The translations under genes and the position numbers were made by a program. From NCBI RefSeq assembly GCF_010894405.1, contig NZ_JAAIYA010000008.1, positions 248,001 to 312,000 of the forward strand: a stretch of 64,000 bases of DNA, in the 5' to 3' direction. Positions 20,464 to 29,011 of the stretch are shown in pieces. How positions within the stretch are numbered: the stretch's first letter is position 1; the number at the start of each line of letters is the position of its first letter. The DNA is from Pyxidicoccus caerfyrddinensis (GTDB lineage Bacteria; Myxococcota; Myxococcia; Myxococcales; Myxococcaceae). The notes under the pieces are model-generated. The model was given only the letters and a program-made list of their open reading frames with translations. It made no database searches and was not told the origin of the DNA.

Positions 20464-20952
20464 TCAACGTCGGCGCATCGCCCGGTCCATCTCCCGCTTC
20501 GTCTCCCGCTCCTTGATGTCCTGGCGCCGGTCTTCGTGATTCTTCCCGCGGCAGAGCCCCAGCTCCACCTTGGCCCGTCCATTCTTGAAGTACAGCACAA
20601 GCGGGATGATGGAATAACCCCGCTCCCGCACCTTCGCCGCCCAACGGTCAATCTCGGCCCGGTGCAGCAACAGCTTCCGGCCCCGTGTGGGCAGGTGGTC
20701 GAAGAGGCTGGCGGCCTTGTAGGAGCCGATGTTGGCGTTGAGGAGGAACAGCTCGTCTCCCTTGGGAAGCGCGTAGGCGTCCGACAGGTTGGCGACTCCC
20801 TCCCTCAGCGACTTCACCTCGCTGCCGGTCAGCTCCAGACCGGCCTCCAGCTTCTCGTCCACCGTGTAGTCGAAGCGCGCACGCCGGTTCTCGGCGATGA
20901 CCTTCACCCCGGGCTCACCGCCGGGTCCCTTCGACTTGCCGCTGGTTGTCAT
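20464..20952 (-). CDS. smpB: SsrA-binding protein SmpB
   Basis: Binds tmRNA and brings it to stalled ribosomes. From MTTSGKSKGPGGEP at 20952 it has 162 residues, the family size. Conserved blocks are ENRRARFDYTVDE, GLELTGSEVKSLREG, LCRGKNHEDRR and the basic tail that enters the mRNA channel. It lies 16 bp after panC and 33 bp before sspB. The tmRNA gene itself is not in the window. Confidence 0.97.
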   Translation of the reverse strand: MTTSGKSKGPGGEPGVKVIAENRRARFDYTVDEKLEAGLELTGSEVKSLREGVANLSDAYALPKGDELFLLNANIGSYKAASLFDHLPTRGRKLLLHRAEIDRWAAKVRERGYSIIPLVLYFKNGRAKVELGLCRGKNHEDRRQDIKERETKREMDRAMRRR

Positions 20953-20968
20953 ACGCGTCCCGCGTCTC

Positions 20969-21826
20969 CTAACCGCCCAGCGGCATGTTGTCGATGAGGC
21001 GCGTCGTTCCACTGAAGGCCGCGACGAGCAGGCGGGCGGACTGCCCGGGCGCCACCGAGGCCAGGGACGTCAGCCGCTCCGCGTCCACCAGTTCCACGTA
21101 GTCCTCGCGCAGCCCCGCCGCCTCCAGCTCGCGACGGACGGCGCCCACCAGCGCGCCCGCCTCCCGGGTGCCCTCCCGCAGGAGCGCCTGGGCCGCCTTC
21201 AGCCCCCTCGAGAGAGACAGCGCCCGCTTCCGCTCCTCGGGCGACAGGTAGGCATTGCGGCTGCTCATCGCCAGCCCGTCCGGCTCGCGCACCGTCGCCA
21301 TGCCGACGATGTCCGCGCCCAGGTGCAAATCGCGGTTCAGCGCCTTGATGACCTGAAGCTGCTGGTAGTCCTTCTCCCCGAAGAGCGCCACGTCCGGCCG
21401 GAAGAGGCACAGCAACTGGGTGACAATGGTGGCCACGCCACGGAAGTGACCGGGTCGCCTTTCGCCGCACAGGCCCTGGCTGACCTCCGTCACCTCCACG
21501 TACGTCTGGTACCCCGGCGGGTACATCGCCTTGGGGTCCTCCGGCGCGAAGACGACGTCCACGCCCGCGCTGGCGCACTTCGCCACGTCCCCGGAGAGGT
21601 CCCGGGGGTAGCGCGAGAGGTCTTCCTTCGGGCCGAACTGGGTGGGGTTGACGAAGATGGACGTCGCCACCACGTCGGCGCGGGAGCGCCCCTCGCGCAT
21701 GAGCGAGAGGTGCCCCTCGTGCAGGAACCCCATGGTGGGCACCAGCGCGAGCCGGCGCCCCTCACGGCGCAGCCCTGCGACCCACGCCTTCACTTCCTCC
21801 ACGGTGCGCAGGACTGCGGTGCCCAT
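20969..21826 (-). CDS. panC: Pantothenate synthetase PanC
   Basis: Joins pantoate and beta-alanine with ATP in coenzyme A synthesis. It has 285 residues. The ATP-binding motifs PTMGFLHEGHLSLM and MSSRNAYLSPEER are intact, as is FVNPTQFGPKEDLSRYPR. ATG start at 21826, two bases after the panB stop. It forms an operon with panB, so two committed steps of the pathway are made together. Confidence 0.97.
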   Translation of the reverse strand: MGTAVLRTVEEVKAWVAGLRREGRRLALVPTMGFLHEGHLSLMREGRSRADVVATSIFVNPTQFGPKEDLSRYPRDLSGDVAKCASAGVDVVFAPEDPKAMYPPGYQTYVEVTEVSQGLCGERRPGHFRGVATIVTQLLCLFRPDVALFGEKDYQQLQVIKALNRDLHLGADIVGMATVREPDGLAMSSRNAYLSPEERKRALSLSRGLKAAQALLREGTREAGALVGAVRRELEAAGLREDYVELVDAERLTSLASVAPGQSARLLVAAFSGTTRLIDNMPLGG

Positions 21827-21828
21827 GG

Positions 21829-22746
21829 CTAGACCGGAACCCCGTAGACGGGGCCAATCTTCTCGCCGCCCTCGGCGGTGGCGGTGGACGACTCCACGCG
21901 CGGCGCCGCGGGGTTGCCCGCCACCAGGCGGATGTTCTTGCTCGACTTGAAGGAGTGGTCCTCGTCGGGGAACGCGCCCTTGCGGACCTCGGAGAAGAAG
22001 GCGCCGGCCGCCTCCGTAATCGAGCCGTGCAGGTTGGCGTAGCGCTTGACGAACTTGGGCTTGAAGTCCGGGTTCATCCCCAACAGGTCGTAACAAACGA
22101 GGACCTGGCCGTCACAGTCCACGCCCGCGCCAATGCCGATGGTGGGGATGGACAGGCTCTGCGTCACCGTGCGCGCCAGTTCCAGCGGCACGCCCTCCAG
22201 CACAATCGCGTAGGCCCCGGCCTGCTCCAGCGCCAGCGCGTCATCGAGAATCTTGCGGGCCTGGTCCTCGTCGCGGCCCTGCACGACATAGCCGCCCATC
22301 TTGTGGACGGACTGCGGCGTCAGCCCCAGGTGGCCCATCACGGGGATGCTGGCGCGGGTAATCGCGCGCACCGTCTCCGCGAACTCGGCGCCACCCTCCA
22401 GCTTGATGCTGCCCACGCCACCCTCGGACACGAGCCGGCCCGCGTTGCGCACCGCGTCCTGCGGCGACACCTGGTAGCTCATGAAGGGGAGGTCACCCAC
22501 CACGTGGGCCCGGCGCGCGCCGCGCGTCACGGCGGCGGAGTGATAGACCATCTGGTCCATCGTCACCGGCAGCGTGGAGTCATGGCCTTGGACGACCATG
22601 CCCAGCGAGTCACCCACCAGCAGCACGTCCGCGCCCGCCTGGTCGAGGATGTGGGCGAACGTGGCGTCGTAGGCGGTAACCATGCAGATCTTCTGGCCGA
22701 TCTGCTTGAAGCGCTTCAGCGTATGGATGGTGACCTTGTCCTTCAC
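21829..22746 (-). CDS. panB: 3-methyl-2-oxobutanoate hydroxymethyltransferase PanB
   Basis: First committed step of pantothenate synthesis: adds the methylene-THF one-carbon unit to alpha-ketoisovalerate. It has 305 residues, about 40 longer than E. coli PanB because of a C-terminal tail. Metal and substrate motifs include [31 protein letters not shown] and [14 protein letters not shown]. The GTG start at 22746 has the near-perfect RBS AGGAGGTGAACC. Confidence 0.97.
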   Translation of the reverse strand: MKDKVTIHTLKRFKQIGQKICMVTAYDATFAHILDQAGADVLLVGDSLGMVVQGHDSTLPVTMDQMVYHSAAVTRGARRAHVVGDLPFMSYQVSPQDAVRNAGRLVSEGGVGSIKLEGGAEFAETVRAITRASIPVMGHLGLTPQSVHKMGGYVVQGRDEDQARKILDDALALEQAGAYAIVLEGVPLELARTVTQSLSIPTIGIGAGVDCDGQVLVCYDLLGMNPDFKPKFVKRYANLHGSITEAAGAFFSEVRKGAFPDEDHSFKSSKNIRLVAGNPAAPRVESSTATAEGGEKIGPVYGVPV

Positions 22747-22851
22747 GGTTCACCTCCTGTTGTCGACGGGTTGAACGGCCGTTGCAGACCCCTTCGCCCC
22801 TCGCCGTCCCTTGCGGGATCGCCGGAAGCCCGGAGTCTTCACCGCACTCTA

Positions 22852-22887
22852 ACGCCCTCCGGGCGGCCGTGGGGGCCTGGAGGGCGT
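22852..22887 (-). terminator. Hairpin after the deoxynucleoside kinase gene
   Basis: ACGCCCTCC (22852-22860) and GGAGGGCGT (22879-22887) form a perfect 9-bp stem, 23 bp beyond the kinase stop codon. There is no U-tract, so it may be a weak terminator or a processing hairpin before panB. Confidence 0.35.
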
Positions 22888-22909
22888 GCGGCCTGACGGG
22901 AGCCTGGAC

Positions 22910-23554
22910 TCAGGCCCGCCGGGAAGCCTTTGGAAGGTAATGCTGGGTCCCCGGCTTCGCCTTCCGGATGGTGGCCAGGAGGTCCTCCCGGTCCGCCTCG
23001 TTGTTGACGAAGTCGATGTCCGAGGTGTCGACCACCAACAGTGGCGTCTCCGTGTAGTGGAAGAAGAAGGTGTTGTAGGAGTGGACGAGCCCCTCCAGGT
23101 ACCCCGAGTCGAACTTGCGCTCGAACTCGCGGCCCCGCTTCTTGATGCGTTGCAGCAACACGTCCAGGCGGGCCTGGAGGTAGACAACGAGGTCCGGCTT
23201 GGCCACGCGGGGCCCGAGCGCCTCGAAGACGCGCTCATAGAGGGCGAGCTCGTGGGCGTCCAGGTTGAGGTGGGCGAAGATGCGGTCCTTCGCGAACAGG
23301 TAGTCGCTGACCGTCATCGAGCTGAAGAGGTCCTGCTGGAACAGGTCCTGCTGCTGCCGGAAGCGCGACAGGAGGAAGAAGATCTGCGTCTGGAACGCGA
23401 ACTTCTGCCGGTCCGAATAGAAGCTGGAGAGGAAGGGATTTTCCTCCACCACCTCGAGGATGCGCCGGCCGGACAGGCGCTCCGCGAGGATGTTGGAGAG
23501 GCTCGTCTTGCCCACGCCAATGGGCCCCTCGACCACGATGTACCGGTAGTCCAT
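22910..23554 (-). CDS. Deoxynucleoside kinase (dCK/dGK family)
   Basis: Phosphorylates deoxynucleosides for the salvage pathway. It has 214 residues from MDYRYIVVEGPIG at 23554; an Arg-rich 38-residue extension is open upstream but not family-like. Motifs seen are the P-loop EGPIGVGKTS, the substrate-binding VVEENPFLSSFY, and AKDRIFAHL, in the place of the family's DR-S/H motif. Specificity (dA, dC or dG) cannot be read from sequence. It lies 163 bp upstream of panB, where many proteobacteria have folK. Confidence 0.9.
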   Translation of the reverse strand: MDYRYIVVEGPIGVGKTSLSNILAERLSGRRILEVVEENPFLSSFYSDRQKFAFQTQIFFLLSRFRQQQDLFQQDLFSSMTVSDYLFAKDRIFAHLNLDAHELALYERVFEALGPRVAKPDLVVYLQARLDVLLQRIKKRGREFERKFDSGYLEGLVHSYNTFFFHYTETPLLVVDTSDIDFVNNEADREDLLATIRKAKPGTQHYLPKASRRA

Positions 23555-23780
23555 CCGCCGAGGCCTCCCGACCGCGGAATGCGCGACTCGAGGCCGCGCG
23601 CGCACCTGCGCGAGGGCACGGCCACGCACCCGGGCGGATAACACAACACGGGCGCTGGAATCCGGCAATTTTCCACGGCCGCACCGAGCGTCCGGGACGC
23701 TCGCGCTCCCTTGACGCTCCGGAGGGCATCCCCTACGGTCCGCGCGACTTCATGGCGTGTGCGCGGGACGGTCTCCGGAC

Positions 23781-24059
23781 ATGAGTGGCAGGCAGCGGGT
23801 GAAGACGGTGGTGTTGCTGGAGGAGGCCCGCCAGAGCACCACCTCCAAGTCCACACCCGCACCGCCGGTGGAGCCGGATCCTCTCTACGGCGTGGTGCTC
23901 CTGAAGACGGCTCTGGAGCTCAAGCGCCGGCAGGACGGCACGGTGGAGGAAATCCTCCGCGGCGTGCTGGCGCGCATGCGCATTCCCGAGGCCGAGTTCT
24001 TCGCGTACCTGGAGCAGCAGGGCGGCCTGCTCCAAGCGCTGGGCCTGCGCGAGCGGTAG
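23781..24059 (+). CDS. Small conserved-looking hypothetical protein
   Basis: A 92-residue protein I do not recognise. After a short Thr/Pro-rich N-terminus it is a helical protein (YGVVLLKTALELKRR, then VEEILRGVLARMRIPEAEFF). The codon use fits a real gene. I chose ATG 23781; a GTG at 23757 adds 8 residues. It is divergent from the kinase and convergent with rsmA, so it forms its own transcript. Confidence 0.6.
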   Translation: MSGRQRVKTVVLLEEARQSTTSKSTPAPPVEPDPLYGVVLLKTALELKRRQDGTVEEILRGVLARMRIPEAEFFAYLEQQGGLLQALGLRER

Positions 24060-24103
24060 AGCCCGCACGCAGGCCGGGCCGGCGCGAGCGCCAGGCCTCC
24101 GCC

Positions 24104-24961
24104 CTACTCCTCCAGCTTCGGAGGGGGCAGCTTCTCCACCACCGGCCCGAGCGCGCGCTCGATGGCGGCGAACTCCTCGGGCGCGAGCGTCTCCGCGCGG
24201 CGCTGCGGGTCGATGCCGGCCGTCTGCAGCGCGGCGAGCAGCACCTCCGGTGAGCCGAGCGTGGTGTCCGACTTGATGGAGTTGAGCAGCGTCTTGCGCC
24301 GGTGGGAGAAGGACGCCTTCACCACGCGGATGAAGCGGGCCTCGTCGATGATGGGCGCGCGCGGGGCCTTGCGGCGGGTGAGGCGCAGCACGGCGGAGTC
24401 CACCTTCGGCGGCGGGTGGAAGCGCCAGGACTCCAGCGTGAGGATGTTCTCCGCGTCGAAGTGCAGGCCGAGCAGCACGGTGAGCAGGCCGTAGTCCCGG
24501 TTGCCGGGCACCGCGGCGAGCCGCTCCACCACTTCCTTCTGCAGCGTGAAGACGGCGCGCGACACGTGGGCGCGCTGCTCCAGCACGCGGAAGAGAATCT
24601 GGCTGGACAGGTGGTACGGGAGGTTGCCCACCACCGCCACGTCGGGCGCGCCGGCCACCTCGGCGAAGTCCACGGTGGCGGCGTTGCCGGCCACCACGTG
24701 CACGCCGGGGATGGCCTCCTTCTCCAGCACCGTCAGCATGTCGCGGTCCCGCTCCACGGCGGTGACGCGCGCCTTCGTCGCGGCGAGGAAGCGCGTGAGG
24801 TGGCCGAGGCCAGGGCCCAACTCCACCACCGGCTCGCCCTCGCGCAGGTTCACCGCGTCGGCGATGGTCTCCAATGCCTCCTCGTCCCCGAGGAAGTTCT
24901 GCCCCCAGCTGTGCTTGGGGCGCAGTCCATGACGCTTGAGGATGTCTCGCGGCTGTTCCAC
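24104..24961 (-). CDS. rsmA: 16S rRNA (adenine(1518)-N6/adenine(1519)-N6)-dimethyltransferase
   Basis: Dimethylates two adjacent adenines in helix 45 late in 30S assembly (KsgA). It has 285 residues. The N-terminal KHSWGQNFLGDEEAL, the SAM site VVELGPGLGHLT and the catalytic VVGNLPYHLSSQILF are intact. GTG start at 24961, 15 bp after the tsaD stop, so it shares a transcript with tsaD. Confidence 0.96.
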   Translation of the reverse strand: MEQPRDILKRHGLRPKHSWGQNFLGDEEALETIADAVNLREGEPVVELGPGLGHLTRFLAATKARVTAVERDRDMLTVLEKEAIPGVHVVAGNAATVDFAEVAGAPDVAVVGNLPYHLSSQILFRVLEQRAHVSRAVFTLQKEVVERLAAVPGNRDYGLLTVLLGLHFDAENILTLESWRFHPPPKVDSAVLRLTRRKAPRAPIIDEARFIRVVKASFSHRRKTLLNSIKSDTTLGSPEVLLAALQTAGIDPQRRAETLAPEEFAAIERALGPVVEKLPPPKLEE

Positions 24962-24976
24962 CCGGTCTCCTTCTCG

Positions 24977-25972
24977 CTACATGCGCCAGGCGGGGTCCGC
25001 CGCCAGGCGGAAGTCTCCGCGCAGGCCGCGGCGGTAGGCCTCATACCCCGCCACCGCGATCATCGCCCCATTGTCCGTGCACAACCGCACCGGCGGCAGG
25101 AACATGTTCAGCCCCCGCTCCTCCGCCCGCGCCTTGCACAGCGCGCGCAGCCGCGAGTTGGCCGCCACGCCCCCGCACAACACCAGGTTCTTGTGGCCCA
25201 GCCGGCGCGCGGCGGCCACCAGCTTCTTCGACAGCACGTCCGCCACCGCCTCCTGGAAGGACGCGCACAGGTCGGACAGCGCCTGCCCTCCCGGCACGCC
25301 GTGCTTCTGCGTGTGGTGCAGCACCGCCGTCTTCAGGCCGGAGAAGGAGACGTCGAAGTTGTCGCCGGGCAACGCGCGCGGGAAGCGGATGGCCTCCGGG
25401 TTCCCCTGCTGCGCGAGCTGGTCGATGGGCAGCCCACCCGGGTACGGCAACCCGAGGATGCGCGCCGTCTTGTCGTAGGCCTCGCCAGCCGCGTCGTCGC
25501 GGGTGCTGCCCACCAGCCGGTAGCTGCCATAGGCCTGCACGTCGTAGAGGCTGGTGTGCCCGCCGGACACGACGAGCCCGAGGAACGGCGGCTCCGGGGC
25601 CTCCTCGATGAGGCGGATGGCCAGCAGGTGGCCTTCGAGGTGGTTGGCGCCGACGAAGGGCTTGCCGGTGGCGAGGCTCAGCCCCTTGGCCACCTGCAGG
25701 CCCACCAGCAGCGCGCCGATGAGGCCCGGGCCGGAGGTGACGGCGATGAGGTCCACGTCGTCGAGCGTCTTCTGCGCGCGGGTGAGGGCCTCGTGGATGA
25801 CGGGCATCACCTGGACGATGTGGTTGCGGCTGGCCAGCTCCGGCACCACCCCGCCCCAGCGCCGGTGGATGTCCACCTGGGTGGAGACGACGTCCGACAG
25901 CACGCGCCGGCCGTCCTCCACGACGGCGGCGGCGGTTTCATCACAGGAGGTTTCCAGTCCGAGGACGAGCAA
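24977..25972 (-). CDS. tsaD: tRNA N6-adenosine threonylcarbamoyltransferase TsaD
   Basis: Makes the t6A37 modification of ANN-decoding tRNAs with TsaB, TsaE and TsaC. It has 331 residues. Signature motifs are LGLETSCDETAAAVVE, the metal-binding ANHLEGHLLAI (H-x3-H), VVSGGHTSLYDV and CGGVAANSRLR. The start is probably TTG at 25972. It lies between the large receiver gene and rsmA, all on the minus strand. Confidence 0.97.
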   Translation of the reverse strand: MLVLGLETSCDETAAAVVEDGRRVLSDVVSTQVDIHRRWGGVVPELASRNHIVQVMPVIHEALTRAQKTLDDVDLIAVTSGPGLIGALLVGLQVAKGLSLATGKPFVGANHLEGHLLAIRLIEEAPEPPFLGLVVSGGHTSLYDVQAYGSYRLVGSTRDDAAGEAYDKTARILGLPYPGGLPIDQLAQQGNPEAIRFPRALPGDNFDVSFSGLKTAVLHHTQKHGVPGGQALSDLCASFQEAVADVLSKKLVAAARRLGHKNLVLCGGVAANSRLRALCKARAEERGLNMFLPPVRLCTDNGAMIAVAGYEAYRRGLRGDFRLAADPAWRM

Positions 25973-26017
25973 GGCGGCTCACTTCTCCGAGGCGGTGGGA
26001 GCCAGCCGCCAGCCCGC

Positions 26018-28795
26018 TCAGTTGCCCAGGCCCTTGAGCAGCGAGCGGACCTCGTTGGCGGAGGCTCCCGTCGGTTCCAGGAACAAGTATCGCTTGTAGG
26101 CCTCGGCCGCCTGCGAATTCCGACTGGTGAACTGGTACGCCATGCCGAGCGACAGCCAGGCGCGCGCATTCCGGTCGTCCTCCCTGACCACTTCCTGGAG
26201 GAGCTTCGCGGCCTCGCGGTACGCCGAGTCCGACGTGGAGCCGTTCACCAGCGCGATGCCCAGGCCCGCCTTCGCCTCCGTGGCGGCCGGCTTGAGGACC
26301 AGCGCCTTGCGGTAGCTGATGGCGGCGGACTTGTGCCGACCACCGACGATGGCCGCCTTCGCCGCCTTCACCAGGTTCGCGTACTCGACTTCCGGGTCCA
26401 CCGGCGGCGTGTTGACGACCGGGTCCGCACCCTCGGGCTTCGGAGCCTCCGCAGTAGCCGCCCCGGCATCCGGCGTGGCGACAGGCGTGGGCGGAGTCAC
26501 GACGGCGGTGGCCGTCCCCGCGTCGACGGCGGCCGTCGGCGTGGCGGTCTCCGTCGGAGGGGGCGTCGGGTCCTTCTGGGGCTCAGGCGGCTTCACCGTG
26601 TCGACGGGGGTCGGCTGCTCCACCGGAGGCTTCGGCGCGGGCTCCTTCTCCTTCCCACCGGAGCCACCACCCACGACGACGACCGCGGCGACGGCGCCGA
26701 TGAGCAGCACGCCGACGGCCACGTACAGGCCGGTGCGCTTGGGACGGACGGACTGGGCCAGCGCGGCGTCGGAGAGGTCCTCGTTCGACGCGGGGGTGGG
26801 CTTCACCTCGGCGGGCTTCGAGGCCGGCGCGGGCTTCGCCTCGACAGGCTTTGTCTCGACGGGCTTCGCTTCAGCGGGCTTCGGCTCGGCGGGCGGCGCG
26901 GTGACGGGCGTCGGCACAGCGCTCGGCGTCCGCGGCTCCTCGGTGAGGGCGGGCGCCACCGGCGCGGCAACGCCGTGGCCCGGGTACGGCGGCAGCGCGA
27001 GCTGCTGGGGTGGAGGCGAAGGGACTTCCTCGACCTCCAGGACGGACTCGTCGGCCGCGGACACCGGCGCCACCGGCGGCACGCTGGAGCCAGACTGGGA
27101 CGGGGCGCCCCTGCCGCTCACCAGCGTCACCTCGGACGACGGAGGCGCCGGGGTGGGCGGCGGCACGGGCGGCAGCGGATTGGGGCCCACGGCGGCGCCG
27201 CCGAAGATGGGCGCGCGCGAGGCGGCCGACTCAGCGGCAGCGGAGCTCTGGCCGAACGCCGGGGCCGAGGAGCCCTGTCCGCCCGAGCCCCCGAAGGTGC
27301 GCGGCGAGGGAGACCACAGCGAACCCGGCCCCCAAGTGGACGCCGAGCTGATGCCGTCGGTGTCGACGCGGCTCCAGTCCAGCAGGAGGCTGCGGTGCGC
27401 CTGCTCCACGGCGCGGTGGGCCGGAGGCGGCTCCACGAGGAAGGACGAGCCCTCCTCCGCGGGAGGCAGCGGGGGCGCCGCCGCCGGCTCCTCGGCGACG
27501 CCATTGCGCCGGGGCCTCGCGGGGAAGACGACGACGTTGGCCGGCTGGGCCGGGCCCGTCGCGGCGGGCGCGGACGGGGCCTCGTCCTCCACGCCCGCGG
27601 GCGGCGCGAGCACGCTCGGCGGCATCGAGCGCGGCGCGACCGGGACTTCCACGGGCGCGACGGCCACGGGAACACTGGGGGCTTCCACGGGCGCGACGGC
27701 CACGGGGACGCTCGGAGGCGGCTCCGGCGCCACGGGCGGCGGCTCCGGGGCCACGGCCACGGGCGCGGGCTCCACGGGCGCGCTCGGAGGCGGCGCCGCG
27801 TTGAGCCACTGCTCGATGCCGGGCTTGCTGCTCTGCACCGGCTCCAGCGGGGCGTTGCCCAGCTCGCGGATGAGGCCCTCGAAGTACAGCTTGCTGATGA
27901 TGCCCAGCGCGGCGAGGTCCTCGAAGTCCGAGTCCTCCACCACGCGGCTCAGGGTGCGCTTGCCGTCGAACAGGCGCAGCAGCCCGTTGACCTCGTCCGG
28001 AATCTCCGAGAGGCGGTCGGCGAGCTGGTGGTAGTCAATCTCGAACACCGTCTCGAGCGGCGGCAGCTGCTCGAGCATGCGCCCCCACTCGTCCAGGCGG
28101 CGCATGCCCTCCATCAGCAGGCCCTGGGTGGAGATTTCAATGCGCTCCGGGCGGTCCAGCGCGCTGAACTGCACCTCGAACTGGCCCTCGAAGGTGTTGA
28201 GCATGCGGTAGAAGGCGTTCTCGCCCTTCAGCCGCCCCAGCTCCGCGTCGATGACCCGTCCGTCCTTGAAGTAGACGGTGCCGGTGCGCTCGCCCTGGAT
28301 GTTGATGAGGCCCGTCTTGCGGCCAATCTCGAACGTCTGCACCAGGTCCACCACGCCCATGTCGGCGAGGCTGCCGGCGAAGCCGCCCTTCGTCGTCTCC
28401 CGCTTCTCGATCCTCTCCTTCTCCGCCTTCTGGAGGATCATCTTCACGCGGGTGACAATCTCTTTGATGTAGATCGGCTTGGTCAGATAGTCGTCGCCAC
28501 CGAGCTCGAGGCCGCGCACCTTGAACTCGACCGACTTCTGGTTCGTCAGGAAGACGTACGGGATGAACTTGAAGCGCTCGTCGGACTTGAGCGCCTTGCA
28601 CAGCTCGAAGCCGTCCATCTCCGGCATCTTCGTGTCGGCCAGCACGAGGTCCGGTGGGCTGATCTGGACCTTCTCCAGCGCATCCTTGCCGTGGATGGCC
28701 GTCGTCACGGAGAAGCCAGCCTTCTTCAGGCTGACCTCCATCACGCGGAGGCTCTTTGCGTCACCATCGACCAGGAGCAGGTGCTGCTTGGCCAC
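26018..28795 (-). CDS. Receiver/DUF4388/TPR protein, possible membrane-bound response regulator
   Basis: A 925-residue modular protein. A receiver domain (1-125) has D10/D12, phosphoacceptor D54 ([12 protein letters not shown]), T84 and K106 (LTKP). A DUF4388 (PatA-N-like) domain follows at about 135-225 ([30 protein letters not shown]), then a helical region to about 320. Next come about 330 residues of Pro/Ala/Val-rich linker and a single TM ([19 protein letters not shown], about 680-700). The C-terminal 130 residues are TPR-like. GTG start at 28795 with AAGGCAAG upstream. The TM after the receiver is unusual for a response regulator. The neighbouring 1844-residue gene also begins with a DUF4388-like domain. 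Confidence 0.85.
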   Translation of the reverse strand: MAKQHLLLVDGDAKSLRVMEVSLKKAGFSVTTAIHGKDALEKVQISPPDLVLADTKMPEMDGFELCKALKSDERFKFIPYVFLTNQKSVEFKVRGLELGGDDYLTKPIYIKEIVTRVKMILQKAEKERIEKRETTKGGFAGSLADMGVVDLVQTFEIGRKTGLINIQGERTGTVYFKDGRVIDAELGRLKGENAFYRMLNTFEGQFEVQFSALDRPERIEISTQGLLMEGMRRLDEWGRMLEQLPPLETVFEIDYHQLADRLSEIPDEVNGLLRLFDGKRTLSRVVEDSDFEDLAALGIISKLYFEGLIRELGNAPLEPVQSSKPGIEQWLNAAPPPSAPVEPAPVAVAPEPPPVAPEPPPSVPVAVAPVEAPSVPVAVAPVEVPVAPRSMPPSVLAPPAGVEDEAPSAPAATGPAQPANVVVFPARPRRNGVAEEPAAAPPLPPAEEGSSFLVEPPPAHRAVEQAHRSLLLDWSRVDTDGISSASTWGPGSLWSPSPRTFGGSGGQGSSAPAFGQSSAAAESAASRAPIFGGAAVGPNPLPPVPPPTPAPPSSEVTLVSGRGAPSQSGSSVPPVAPVSAADESVLEVEEVPSPPPQQLALPPYPGHGVAAPVAPALTEEPRTPSAVPTPVTAPPAEPKPAEAKPVETKPVEAKPAPASKPAEVKPTPASNEDLSDAALAQSVRPKRTGLYVAVGVLLIGAVAAVVVVGGGSGGKEKEPAPKPPVEQPTPVDTVKPPEPQKDPTPPPTETATPTAAVDAGTATAVVTPPTPVATPDAGAATAEAPKPEGADPVVNTPPVDPEVEYANLVKAAKAAIVGGRHKSAAISYRKALVLKPAATEAKAGLGIALVNGSTSDSAYREAAKLLQEVVREDDRNARAWLSLGMAYQFTSRNSQAAEAYKRYLFLEPTGASANEVRSLLKGLGN

Positions 28796-29011
28796 GTTAC
28801 TTGCCTTTCGTCACTGCGAACTTCTACAGAGAGCCTGACGCGGGAGCATCCTGCCCGCTTTCCAGGCATGTCAATGGCTCGGGACGGCGGAGCCTCTGGC
28901 TGGCCCCCTGCTGGACAGGCGGCAATCGAGCCCGGTTCCTGGGAGGGCCGAGAAGGCCCGCTGCAAAGGCACCCGCACGATGCGTGAGGCTCGCGGGCGC
29001 CCGTGGGCGGG

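Noticed and set aside
19875..20470. tmRNA gene near smpB
   Set aside because: The gaps around smpB are under 40 bp and hold no tRNA-like ends.
22741..22909. A small gene between the deoxynucleoside kinase and panB
   Set aside because: Only a hairpin and the panB RBS are seen; no supported frame.
24302..28987. A 1561-residue plus-strand open frame and similar long frames antisense to pnp, infB, nusA and others
   Set aside because: They lie opposite well-conserved genes, have no domains and odd composition (His/Arg/Gln/Leu-rich). They arise from third-position G/C bias.
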